A stretch of DNA of 64,000 nucleotides from Umezawaea tangerina (GTDB taxonomy: Bacteria > Actinomycetota > Actinomycetes > Mycobacteriales > Pseudonocardiaceae). The position numbers were made by a program, and so were the translations under genes. Shown piece by piece: positions 59,501-64,000 of the stretch. The notes beneath the pieces were generated by a model. That model searched no databases. It worked only from the letters and a program-made list of their open reading frames with translations, and was not told the DNA's origin. How positions within the stretch are numbered: the stretch's first letter is position 1; every line of letters begins with the position of its first letter. The stretch is taken from contig NZ_PVTF01000010.1 in NCBI RefSeq assembly GCF_003002815.1, positions 62,001 through 126,000 of the forward strand, written 5' to 3'.

Positions 59501-62421
59501 TGGTCGACCGGTCCCGGTCGATCAGCTACACCCGCCTCGACGCGCTGTCCAACCGCATCGCCCGCCTGCTCACCGGTCGAGGCGTCGGCGCGGAGGACGT
59601 CGTCGGCATCGCGGTGCCGAAGTCCATCGAGATGGTCGCCACGATCCTCGGCGTCCTCAAGGTCGGCGCGGCCTACCTGCCGCTCGACCTCTCGCACCCC
59701 GCCGACCGGATCGCCTTCATGCTGGAGGACTCGTCCGCCGCGCTGCTCGTGGGCACCGAGCAGGAAGCCGCACGGGTGCCGCACGTCGATGGCCTGCCCC
59801 GCGTCCTGCTCGACGACCCCGCGATCGCCGAGGAACTCGCCGGCCTGGATGGGTCCACTGTGGACACCAGTCCGGTCGCGCTCGACTCGGCGGCGTACGT
59901 GATCTACACGTCCGGCTCGACCGGCAAGCCCAAGGGCGTCGTCGTGCCGCACGAGGGCATCGCGAGCCTCGCGGCGACGGCGGTCGACAGGATGGACCTC
60001 AAGACCGACAGCCGCGTGCTCCAGTTCGCCTCGGTCGGCTTCGACGTGGCCGTGTTCGAACTGACCATGGCGCTGACCGTCGGCGGCAGGCTCGTGCTCG
60101 CCCCCGACGAGGTGCGGGTCGCGGGCCCGGCGCTCACGGACTTCCTGCGGGAGCGCCGGATCACCCACATGATCCTGCCGCCGTCCCTGGTCGCCGCGCT
60201 CCCCGAGGACTGCGAACTCCCCGCCGGCTCCACGATCCTGGTGGGCACCGAGACCGTGCCGCCGGACGTGATCGGCCGCTGGGCGGGCAGGCTCAACCTG
60301 CTCGCCGCCTACGGCCTGACCGAGGCCACGGTGAACTCCACGCTGTGGCGCGCCAGGACGGGCTGGTCCGGCGCGGTCCCGATCGGCGTCCCCGACCCCA
60401 ACACCACGGTCTACGTGCTGGACTCCGCCCTGCGCCCGGTGCCGCCCGGCGTGGTGGGGGAGCTGTACGTCAGCGGTCGCGGCCTGGCCCGCGGCTACCT
60501 GAACCGGGCCGCGCTCACCTCGGAACGGTTCGTGGCCTCGCCGTTCGGCGATCTCGGCGAACGCATGTACCGCACGGGCGACCGGGCGCGGTGGCGGGCC
60601 GACGGCTCCCTGGACTTCCTCGGCCGGGTCGACGACCAGGTCAAGATCCGAGGGTTCCGCATCGAGCTCGGCGAGATCGAGGCCGCCCTCACCCGGCACC
60701 CGGCGATCACCCAGGCCACCGTCGTGGCCGACCGCGAAGGCGACGTCACCCGGCTCGTCGGCTACGTCGTCGGCGACGCGGATCCCCTGGAACTGCGGGC
60801 TTTCGTGGCCGACCGCCTGCCCGAGTACATGGTCCCGGCGACCGTCCTCACGCTGGACGGCCCGCTGCCGCTCACCCCGAACGGCAAGGTGAACCGCAAG
60901 GCGCTGCCCAAACCGGACTGGTCGGCCCTCACCGGCGACGACCGCCCGGCCACCGAGCAGGAACAGGTGATCGCGGACCTGTTCGCGTCGATCCTGGAGC
61001 TGCCGTCGGTCGGCGTGCACGACGACTTCTTCGCGCTGGGCGGCCATTCCATGTCGTCCATGCGGCTGGTCGGCCAGGTCAGGGCCGCGCTCGGCGTCGA
61101 GCTGTCCATCCGGGACGTGTTCGACTCGCCCACCGTGGCCGGGCTCGCCGCACGGCTCGCGGGCGCGGCGGACGCCCGTCCGCCGCTGGTGCCCACCAGC
61201 AGGCCCGAGGTGCTCCCGCTCGCCCCGCCGCAGCGCTGGCAGTGGGAACGCGGCCGCGCCAACGACCACGCGCTCTCGCTGCGCTCGGCCGACGGCTTCG
61301 ACGCCGGCGTGCTGGCGCGGGCGTGGGCGGACGTCGTGGAACGGCACGAACCGCTGCGCACCGCGTGCGACGGCGCGGAGCAGCGGCCCGGCACCCCGCC
61401 GGTGCTGGAGCTCGACCCGGTGACCGACGACCTGGCCGCCCGGCTCGCGGAACTGGCGCGGGACAACGGGTTCCCGGTGCGGGCGACGCTGGTCACCGAC
61501 CGGTCCGGCGCGCAGGCGTTCCTGCTCACCGCGCACTACCTCGTGCTCGACGAGTGGTCGGTGGTGCCGCTGTTCCGCGACCTGACCACGGCGTACACCG
61601 CGAGGCTCGCCGGCCGCACGCCGGGCTGGGCGCCGCTGCCGGTGACCTACGCCGACTACACGACGTGGGCGCGGGGCTGGCTCGACACCGCGGCCGCGCC
61701 GCAACTCGACCACTGGCGAGCGGTCCTGCGCGGCGCGCCCGCGGAACTGGCGCTGCCGTTCGACCGGCCGCGTCCCGCCGAGCCCACCGGGGCCGCGGGC
61801 GTCGTCGAGTTCGAGCTGGACCCGGTGCTGCACCAGGGGATCGACCGGCTCGCCCGCGAGACCGGCACGAGCCTGTTCATGGTCGTGCAGGCCGCGCTGG
61901 CGGTGCTGCTGACCCGGCACGGCGCGGGGGAGGACCTGCCGATCGGCACGCTGGTCGCGGGCCGGAGCGAGGAGGCGCTGGCCGACCTGGTCGGCTGCTT
62001 CTTCAACACCGTGCTGCTGCGCACCGACACCGCGGGCGACCCGAGCTTCACCGAGCTGCTGACCCGGATCCGCGAGACCGACCTCAGCGCGTTCGACCGG
62101 CAGGACGTCCCGTTCGCGGACGTGCTGGCCGCCGGGGCGCCGCGGCCAGGGGTGATGCTGATCCACCACGAGCGCGCCAGGGCCGAGGTGCTCGAAGGCG
62201 GGATCGGCGAGTTCCACGCCGTCCCGGTCCCCACGACCGACGTCGACCTGACGCTGAGCCTGTACGAGCCGCGGGGCGGCGGACCCGTCCCCTGCGAGTT
62301 CATCCACCCCACCGACCTCTTCGACCGGGCCACGGTCGAGGGGCTGGCGGCCGAAGTCGTCGGCGTGCTCGCGGCCGCGGTCGCCGACCCGTCCGTTCCC
62401 ACCAGGAGGACCCAGTCATGA
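47458..62421 (+). CDS. Four-module siderophore NRPS (A-T-E-C-A-T-E-C-A-T-C-A-T-C)
   Basis: A 4,987-residue non-ribosomal peptide synthetase. Modules: A1-T1-E1, C2-A2-T2-E2, C3-A3-T3, C4-A4-T4 and a terminal condensation-like domain; there is no thioesterase and no starter C domain. Two epimerases predict a D-D-L-L tetrapeptide. From memory this is the layout of erythrochelin synthetase EtcD, whose terminal C domain is linked with diketopiperazine formation. Specificity residues read DVWIVGAVNK (A1), DPQDFGVVQK (A2), DMENLGLINK (A3, the known N5-hydroxyornithine code) and DVFILGAVNK (A4). A1 and A4 are near-identical and may take acylated hydroxyornithine. A2 does not look like serine. The ATG at 47458 has AGGAAGG seven bases ahead; the longer open frame upstream lies over the binding-protein gene. 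The stop overlaps mbtH. Confidence 0.93.
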   Translation: MIPTAAWPVREVDELSWPAVFERQVGRTPDAVAVVCEDDLLTYGELNAAANRLARALAVRGVGAEDVVGVALPRSTDLVVALLAVLKAGAAYLPLDLDHPRDRVAFMLADAGARVVLSVSDMASELPPGQDVVLLDRESFDGADGNLDVPIDLHQAAYVIYTSGSTGKPKGVVVSHEGIGSLIATATDRIGVTADSRVVQFASVGFDVAVWDLTMALGVGGRVVVVPTERRVAGEALTEYISRHGGTHMILPPSLVAALPPDCQLPEGAVLVVGTETVPSELIARWAKRVTVVAAYGLTEATVNSTLWKAEADWVGPVPIGVPDPNTRCYVLDPDLRPVDVGVEGELYVAGRGLARGYLGRPGLSAERFVADPFGEPGSRMYRTGDRARWRASAGGADGRASGTILEFCGRADGQVKIRGYRIEPGEVESALMSHPDVQQAAVVVREDHRRVKRLVGYVVGTADAATARAHVADALPEYMVPSVVVVHDGPLPLTPNGKLDRAELPDPDWTSLTGHAQPRTPAERTLVGLVAEVLGLPSVGVHDNFFELGGDSIVAIGLVSRARAAGLAITPREVFRLRTPAALAAVARQEAARTHDTGTGAVAATPIIRWLGELGGAVDAFYQSMLFQVPASLDAAGLESVLDKVIDHHDLLRSRIAPDWSLEVSAPGTVRAADVVERVDTGLDVDLWTARAAERLAPARGGMLRAVWFAPERRLLLVLHHVIVDGVSWRILSTDLARAWSGGDLAPVGTSFRRWAAALQDVDRRAELPVWHRMLAGADPDFTRRPLDPAVDLVSTARRLTVTLPAGRTEPLLTTVPAAVHGAVNDVLLTALALAVAKWRGGTEVVLDLEGHGREEIVPDVDLARTLGWFTSIFPVRLDPGTGDLDDALKKVKEQLREIPDNGIGFGLLRYLDTASGLAEAPVPQLLFNYLGRFTATGGVDWATAPEAPPLGEDRDPRMPFGHALEIDAVVRDDEAGPRLSATFTWPDGVLAEESVQRLAVCWLEALDALARHEGAGGHTPSDFPLVSLAQAEVDGLSAPGLTDVLPLSPLQEGFFFHSLFDESAVDGYVVGQHLELAGPVDADALRRAAQGLLDRHAPLRAGFHQFPDGRVVQVVADVELPWREVDISALPADEQPARVRELVAAERARRFDLAAPPMLRGTLVRGGPERHWLLLTVHHIVADGWSQPILFQELLALYAPGEDLPRLPEVAPYRDYLGWLAERDVPAAREAWGRALHGLAEPTRLTPEAVGREAARQEHVRVEVPPEVTAAVVSRARDLGLTLGTVVQGAWGLVLGRFTGRDDVVFGSTVSGREAAVAGIESMVGLFINTLPVRVRWQADEPVGEVLARLQDEQAALLDHQHLGLSDVRRAAGVGDLFDTLVVVENYRLDRTPTAPGGTLSVVRTGTSETGHYPVELTITPGTAIGLSFEHDAARLGTDLVRQLADHLVVVLEALAADPSRRVADLGADRARRALDLLAGEVRDVPATTLAAAFEARAARTPDATAVVDGGISLTYQEVDRRASAAARLLDAGPEDVVAVAVPRSADLVVALLAVLKAGAAYLPVDLDHPADRISFLLTDSGATTVLTVASAVLPAVAGVRRVKLTDTAPERELRAAGPDHPAYLMYTSGSTGRPKGVLVTHRAVVGQLAWLRDRFGLGAGERVLHQYSASFDPSIQEVFGPLLSGGTVVVAKPGGQRDPGYLAELVRRERVTTVDLVPSMYAALLRSDLPAGWSSSLRRAFSGGEALTGDLAGRWLAATGVPIVNVYGPTEAVVQVTSWEYDGSTGTAVPIGRPVWNTRLYVLDPLLRPVPAGVPGELYLAGEQLARGYRGRPDLTADRFVADPFGAPGSRMYRTGDLVRLAIGEADHQAEHPYLYFLGRTDHQVKIRGNRVELGEVEAALRGLDGVTDVLVVAREDERGAKRLVAYVAGTTAGERLRAELIGSLPEPMVPSAIVVLDALPLTVGGKVDVKALPEPVVERAALTGPRDDRERRLTDIFAAVLGLAEVGADEDFFALGGDSILSISVSSRARKEGLKISPREVFEHRTPAALAALVPVEAAPVVVSDGVGDVPQLPIVHQLRTDGGSIGRFNLSMLVRTPVDADVDRLAAALQTVIDHHDALRLKLTRVAGVLWSLETQPVGAVRASDLLRRVENQDYETESDAAVGRLDPDAGVVLQAVWFDGGPLEPGRLFLAAHHLAVDGVSWRILFEDLEAAWTGVPLEPVRTSLRRYAKAVTEQAQSPERLGELTHWVETLQPGADLVPGAPRTGTAGGAHRREVRLSTADTAPLLGAEITETLLAALARAAGGELLVDVERHGREEIAPDVDLTRTVGWFTSVQPVRLPADGDLRTIKERLQAAPDNGLGYGMLRYLNAQVAPLLATSAQAQVLFNYFGRFGAGQDADWQPTSETVSARYDDDLALPYQVQLDVVCEETPRGPELVATWLCPSTVDDRLVDRWVTALRELAGTSAGLTPSDLTTIALTQTEIDRVAEVSPVPVEDVWPLAPLQEGIYFHASYDRSELDVYTAQDTFDFDHRLDVDRLRAACAALLARHPSLRAGLTSDGLSRPVQFVGRAPEVPVEVLDFTGLADVDARMEQLKTEDRRRRFDLAHPPLCRLKVIRLGPDHDRLMLSHHLVLWDGWSQGLFLEELLGLYETGGDATGLAEPGTYRDYLTWLGEQDVTEAKAEWRRALSGLAEPTLVGPADRGGEPAIPDRCHVELSAEDGDRLRAEARRHGVTLNTVLNAAWALVLATEVGRQDVVFGTTAAGRPAEVRDVENAIGMFLNTVPVRVAFNPRETVLELLRRLQSERATLMSHEYLGLGDVQRESGHTTLFDTLYVLQNFADEDGFARLKERHGITAVGSVDSTHYPMTLVVTPGRRVRIALDFRPDLIAAEHAATTLARFTTALDRLLADVSAPVGTLDLLSDDENALLAAEWGASANPVPDETIADLLAAQVARTPDAVALVFGEQRLTYAELDGRINQLAHLLLARGAGPERVVALALPRSTEMVVALFAVLRTGAAYLPLDLDHPLDRLQLMIDDTDPVVLLSKGAALTAPTVRLDDLAVLAEYPTTRPEVSFSLEHPAYVIYTSGSTGKPKGVVTPYRGLTNMHLNHQGAIFAPAIAAAGGRRLRIAHTVSFAFDMSWEELLWLVEGHEVHVCDEELRRDAQALVAYCDEHLVDVVNVTPTYAHLLIEEGLLDGHVPALVLLGGEAVSDAVWNRLRDTPGTYGYNLYGPTEYTINTLGASTEDSATPTVGRAIWNTRAYVLDANLRPAAPGTPGELYIAGVGLARGYHERFGLTAERFVADPFGEPGTRMYRTGDLVRSRAVGGADNRTESGFLDYLGRTDDQVKIRGYRVELGEIESALGDHEDVVQAAVVVDEQKRLIGYVVGTADPAALRAGLKTRLPEYMVPTAIVAVDSFPLTVNGKLDVRALPKPEITSAAGGRDPRTRQERVLCELFSDVLGVPRIGVDDNFFELGGHSLLATRLISRARTALETELAIRDLFEAPTVAELAVRAGGSRAAARPAVVALDRPEELPLSFAQRRLWLVQQLEGTSSAYNFPLVLRLRGRLDVGALRAAIGDVVARHEALRTVFGERDGVPFQRVVPVADPVLEVIDLSADPDVEEFVASTVDHPFDLSVELPVRTTVGRLSAEENVVVLLLHHITTDEWSDRPFLADLAAAYAARSHGRDPELPPLAVQYGDYALWQQEVLGDGDLATAQLDYWATALDGVPEELELPTDRPRPARPSFRGAELEVDLGPVADGLRELTRRTGASMFMVLHAAVAALLHRLGAGVDIPLGAPIAGRTDEALDDLVGFFVNTLVLRTDLSGDPSFAELVARVRETDLAAFSHQDVPFEAVVERVNPTRSTARNPLFQVMVGYHNRSGDWLELPGLDVDWEPVTTRSAKFDLVFSFTEHVDTGALVLALEYATDLFDAATAERLGERLSALVEAVTAAPDAPVSAIEVLSDAERSLVVDGFNATVRDVPEETFPALFARRVEEFGDSVAVVDRSRSISYTRLDALSNRIARLLTGRGVGAEDVVGIAVPKSIEMVATILGVLKVGAAYLPLDLSHPADRIAFMLEDSSAALLVGTEQEAARVPHVDGLPRVLLDDPAIAEELAGLDGSTVDTSPVALDSAAYVIYTSGSTGKPKGVVVPHEGIASLAATAVDRMDLKTDSRVLQFASVGFDVAVFELTMALTVGGRLVLAPDEVRVAGPALTDFLRERRITHMILPPSLVAALPEDCELPAGSTILVGTETVPPDVIGRWAGRLNLLAAYGLTEATVNSTLWRARTGWSGAVPIGVPDPNTTVYVLDSALRPVPPGVVGELYVSGRGLARGYLNRAALTSERFVASPFGDLGERMYRTGDRARWRADGSLDFLGRVDDQVKIRGFRIELGEIEAALTRHPAITQATVVADREGDVTRLVGYVVGDADPLELRAFVADRLPEYMVPATVLTLDGPLPLTPNGKVNRKALPKPDWSALTGDDRPATEQEQVIADLFASILELPSVGVHDDFFALGGHSMSSMRLVGQVRAALGVELSIRDVFDSPTVAGLAARLAGAADARPPLVPTSRPEVLPLAPPQRWQWERGRANDHALSLRSADGFDAGVLARAWADVVERHEPLRTACDGAEQRPGTPPVLELDPVTDDLAARLAELARDNGFPVRATLVTDRSGAQAFLLTAHYLVLDEWSVVPLFRDLTTAYTARLAGRTPGWAPLPVTYADYTTWARGWLDTAAAPQLDHWRAVLRGAPAELALPFDRPRPAEPTGAAGVVEFELDPVLHQGIDRLARETGTSLFMVVQAALAVLLTRHGAGEDLPIGTLVAGRSEEALADLVGCFFNTVLLRTDTAGDPSFTELLTRIRETDLSAFDRQDVPFADVLAAGAPRPGVMLIHHERARAEVLEGGIGEFHAVPVPTTDVDLTLSLYEPRGGGPVPCEFIHPTDLFDRATVEGLAAEVVGVLAAAVADPSVPTRRTQS
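48634..48660 (+). repeat. GNA-hairpin insertion in the A1 domain
   Basis: Between TGDRARWR and ILEFCGR the protein has the extra segment [13 protein letters not shown]. The DNA core is CGGC-GGA-GCCG (48639-48649). Normal A domains have about five residues here, e.g. RADGS in A4. Confidence 0.6.
50570..54940 (+). other. NRPS module 2: C2-A2-T2-E2
   Basis: C2 has the intact HHIVADGWS at ~1180 and follows an epimerase, hence is of the D-C-L type. A2 spans ~1488-1981 ([34 protein letters not shown]). Its code DPQDFGVVQK lacks the serine pattern of the equivalent erythrochelin module; Gln239 and Asp278 are unusual. T2 has GGDSI with Ser2023. E2 has [13 protein letters not shown] at ~2199 and VERHGRE, so residue 2 should be D. 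An in-frame insertion lies at 53050-53080. Confidence 0.85.
53050..53080 (+). repeat. GNA-hairpin insertion in the A2 domain
   Basis: Between TGDLVRL and LYFLGR lies [13 protein letters not shown]. The DNA core is ATCGGC-GAA-GCCGAT (53053-53067). It is the same site and same peptide pattern A-x-G-x-A-D-x-(R/Q) as in A1 and A3. Confidence 0.6.
54950..58030 (+). other. NRPS module 3: C3-A3-T3 (hydroxyornithine)
   Basis: C3 starts [14 protein letters not shown]; its catalytic motif is [10 protein letters not shown] at 2636-2643, one residue longer than HHxxxDG. A3 (~2950-3445) gives the code DMENLGLINK, which matches the published code for L-N5-hydroxyornithine. T3 has GGHSLL with Ser3487 and no epimerase follows, so the residue stays L. 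An in-frame insertion lies at 57448-57478. Confidence 0.88.
57448..57478 (+). repeat. GNA-hairpin insertion in the A3 domain
   Basis: Between TGDLVRS and LDYLGR lies [14 protein letters not shown]. The DNA core is GTCGGC-GGA-GCCGAC (57454-57468), homologous in place and pattern to the A1 and A2 insertions. Confidence 0.6.
58070..61170 (+). other. NRPS module 4: C4-A4-T4
   Basis: C4 begins [18 protein letters not shown] (an L-C-L type start) and carries HHITTDEWS at ~3669, with Glu in place of the usual Gly. A4 (~3995-4488) has the code DVFILGAVNK, almost that of A1, and no insertion between its TGD motif and LDFLGR. T4 has GGHSMS with Ser4531. Confidence 0.86.
61185..62418 (+). other. NRPS terminal condensation-like domain
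   Basis: After T4 the protein ends in a complete C-fold domain ([14 protein letters not shown] to the C-terminus), where a thioesterase would usually be. Its motif is [10 protein letters not shown] at ~4693, with Tyr in place of the catalytic second His and Glu in place of Gly. It probably releases the chain, by cyclisation of the last two residues to a diketopiperazine if the erythrochelin parallel holds. Confidence 0.75.
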
Positions 62422-62624
62422 GCAACCCGTTCGAGGACAACGAGGGCCGCTTCCTCGTCCTGCTCAACGACGAGGAGCAGCACTCGCTGTGGCCGTCGTT
62501 CGTCGACGTCCCCGCCGGGTGGCGGCCGGTGTTCGGCGAGGACACCCGCGAGGCGTGCCTGGCCTACGTCGAGTCGCGCTGGACCGACCTGCGCCCCAAG
62601 AGCCTGCGCGAGGCCATGGCCTGA
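62418..62624 (+). CDS. mbtH: MbtH-like NRPS chaperone
   Basis: A 68-residue MbtH-family protein that binds A domains and supports their activity. The family signature is complete: [32 protein letters not shown], then the segment [14 protein letters not shown] and [10 protein letters not shown]. The ATG overlaps the NRPS stop by 4 bp (ATGA), so the two are made together. It is the last gene of the siderophore operon. Confidence 0.95.
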   Translation: MSNPFEDNEGRFLVLLNDEEQHSLWPSFVDVPAGWRPVFGEDTREACLAYVESRWTDLRPKSLREAMA

Positions 62625-62662
62625 CGGTGATCCCGTTGGGGCCCACCGGGTTCCTGGAGTGA

Positions 62663-62702
62663 CCCACCCGTTCGAGCGGGTTCCTTCGCTCGAACGGGTG
62701 GG
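62663..62702 (+). terminator. Terminator of the siderophore operon
   Basis: CCCACCCGTTCGAGC (62663-62677) pairs perfectly with GCTCGAACGGGTGGG (62688-62702) over a 10-nt loop, 39 bp past the mbtH stop. Confidence 0.82.
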
Positions 62703-62752
62703 CACCGGTCCGATCGGCCGGAAGCCGTCCGATCGTTGCCTACCTTCGCGGC

Positions 62753-63202
62753 ATGACGATGGTCGAGACCGCCTCCGAGATCGAGGCAGTGGTGCGCGAC
62801 ACCCTTGCCGCGCACCAGTCCTTCTACCTGGCGACGTCCGGCAGCGCGGGCCCGTGGGTCAACGGCGCGTACTTCGCCGAGACCGGCCTGTTCACCCTGT
62901 CGCTGGTGCTGGAGCAGCGCGGCCGCACCCTCGCCGCGCTCCGCGACAACCCCGTGGTGTCGGTGATCATCTCCTCCGGCACGCCCGCCGAGCCGTTCCT
63001 CCAGGCGCAGGCGACCGCGCGGATCGTGCGGGGTGCTGAGGCCGACGAGGTGCGCCGGGTGCTGCTCGCGAAGGTGCCGCAGGTCGAGCCGTTCCTGGGG
63101 ACGCCGATCGAGGCCGTGCAGCTCCAGGTGATGGCATGGCGCGCGACGGACATCCCGAACGGGTGGCTGCCAGGGCGGGACCTCGTCGACAGCGGGGTCT
63201 GA
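62753..63202 (+). CDS. Pyridoxamine 5'-phosphate oxidase-like split-barrel protein
   Basis: A 149-residue flavin- or F420-binding split beta-barrel protein. Typical segments are SFYLATSGSAGPWVNGAYFA, FTLSLVLEQRGRTLAALRDN and PVVSVIISSG. The C-terminal part has VEPFLGTPIEAVQLQVMAWR. The reaction is unknown; relatives include haem-utilisation and general stress proteins. It lies after the siderophore terminator, so it is probably transcribed separately. An ATG at 62759 is an alternative start. Confidence 0.75.
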   Translation: MTMVETASEIEAVVRDTLAAHQSFYLATSGSAGPWVNGAYFAETGLFTLSLVLEQRGRTLAALRDNPVVSVIISSGTPAEPFLQAQATARIVRGAEADEVRRVLLAKVPQVEPFLGTPIEAVQLQVMAWRATDIPNGWLPGRDLVDSGV

Positions 63203-63255
63203 GCCGGTGGGGCGGGTGCGCCCGCTCCGGGGCACCCGCCTCGCGGCCACCACGC

Positions 63256-64000
63256 TCAGGCGTTGCGGGCCAGCCATTCCTTGACCTGCTGGGCGTACTG
63301 GGGCGCCCACTGGGGGGACCAGCGCTGGAAGTAGACGTGCATCGTCGCCGCGTGCAGGACGTGGGCGAGGTCGGTGCGCTGTTCCCAGTCGTCGGGGACG
63401 GGGCAGGCGTCGGTGTAGGCGTCGAGGAAGACGCCGCGGCCTGCGGGGAAGCCGTCGAAGATGTGCTCGTCGAGCTTGCCGAAGTCGCGGAAGCGGTCGG
63501 CGTAGGTGGCGTGCTCGAAGTCGAGGACGCAGGTGACGCGGCCGTTCGACACCAGGAAGTTGGGCAGCCACAGGTCGCCGTGCACCAGTGCGGGGGTGCT
63601 GGCGGCGGGGTCGAGGCGGGCGACGGCGGCCATGACGGTGGTCCGGACGGTGTCGTCGAGGACGTCGGTCCGGCCGAGCAGGGCGGTCAGCTCGGCGTCG
63701 ACGGACTCGGGCAGGGTGGCGGGACCGTCGCCCTGCGGGTCGCCGAAGTGGCTCCCGCGGATGCCGTGCACCCGGCCGACGAGCTCGCCGAGGTCGCGGC
63801 ACAGGATCTTGCGCCGGTCCTCGTCGAGCGACTCCCACACGTCACCGGCCGCGTCGCCCTCGTGGAACTCCTGCACGAGCACCGGGCCGTCCGCGTCCGG
63901 GTCGTGGGGGATCAGGGTCCGGTAGCGGACGACGGGGATGTCGTGGGCGGCGGCCAGGCGGGTGGTGGCGACGAGCCGGTGGAAGTGGGCGGGGTCGCGG
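63256..64000 (-). CDS. Aminoglycoside phosphotransferase-like kinase, 5' truncated by the window edge
   Basis: The frame runs open to the right edge; an internal GTG at 63882 is not the true start because homologous sequence continues upstream. The kinase-like catalytic motifs are LVHGDLWLPNFLV (HGDxxxxN) and VLDFEHATYADRFRDFGKL. Members phosphorylate aminoglycosides, fructosamines or other hydroxylated metabolites. YFQRWSPQWAPQY near the C-terminus and no linked resistance gene suggest a metabolic kinase. The substrate is unknown. Confidence 0.8.
   Translation of the reverse strand, partial: RDPAHFHRLVATTRLAAAHDIPVVRYRTLIPHDPDADGPVLVQEFHEGDAAGDVWESLDEDRRKILCRDLGELVGRVHGIRGSHFGDPQGDGPATLPESVDAELTALLGRTDVLDDTVRTTVMAAVARLDPAASTPALVHGDLWLPNFLVSNGRVTCVLDFEHATYADRFRDFGKLDEHIFDGFPAGRGVFLDAYTDACPVPDDWEQRTDLAHVLHAATMHVYFQRWSPQWAPQYAQQVKEWLARNA

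Noticed and set aside
61185-62418. C-terminal NRPS domain considered as a thioesterase
   Set aside because: No GxSxG or alpha/beta-hydrolase features; it has a condensation-domain fold pattern.

Overview
The window comes from a very GC-rich actinomycete, most likely a member of the Pseudonocardiaceae such as the Saccharothrix/Lentzea/Actinosynnema group. This is inferred from three things: codon use, an arabinan cell-wall gene set (Emb-type arabinosyltransferase, UbiA-type prenyltransferase, PAP2 phosphatase), and an erythrochelin-like siderophore locus. No rRNA, tRNA, CRISPR array, transposase or replication origin was seen.

Left part (1-30 kb). Positions 1-4.1 kb hold a PucR regulator cut by the window edge, a Ser/Thr kinase, an F420-type LLM oxidoreductase and a HAD hydrolase. 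Positions 4.5-9.0 kb are a translationally coupled minus-strand trio (emb - PAP2 - ubiA) for decaprenyl-phosphate-arabinose and arabinan synthesis. The 3' end of ubiA is duplicated 419 bp away. A flippase and a GT4 glycosyltransferase follow on the other strand. Next come a WS/DGAT acyltransferase with a 33-residue ORF behind it, and a region (13-28 kb) rich in partner-switching and signalling proteins: two HATPase anti-sigma-like proteins, two STAS proteins, a SpoIIE phosphatase and a giant soluble hybrid histidine kinase with eight tandem HAMP-type units. AsnC, Crp/Fnr, GlxA, Ppx/GppA, deaminase and oxidoreductase genes lie among them.

Middle (29-45 kb). A compact pca operon (pcaIJHGBDC) encodes protocatechuate breakdown as far as 3-oxoadipyl-CoA, behind a three-half-site operator of the PcaU type. 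It is followed by an array of tiny GNA-loop hairpins and a perfect 23-bp inverted repeat. Then come a MOSC protein, a LacI regulator and its probable target operon. That operon encodes an Opp/Dpp-family ABC transporter plus a GH1 beta-glucosidase, and LacI-type operators lie both at the operon and, unexpectedly, upstream of no plus-strand gene.

Right part (44.8-62.7 kb). An IdeR/DmdR-type iron box precedes an ornithine N-monooxygenase, a siderophore-binding lipoprotein, a 4,987-residue four-module NRPS (A-T-E / C-A-T-E / C-A-T / C-A-T / terminal C) and an MbtH protein, ending in a strong terminator. Domain layout and gene order match what I recall of the erythrochelin pathway (D, D, L, L residues and diketopiperazine release). 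The third A domain carries the hydroxyornithine code, but the second does not read as serine, so a different siderophore is expected. Three of the four A domains carry a short in-frame insertion built around the same GNA-loop palindrome seen in the intergenic array. The window ends with a flavin split-barrel protein and a phosphotransferase cut by the right edge.
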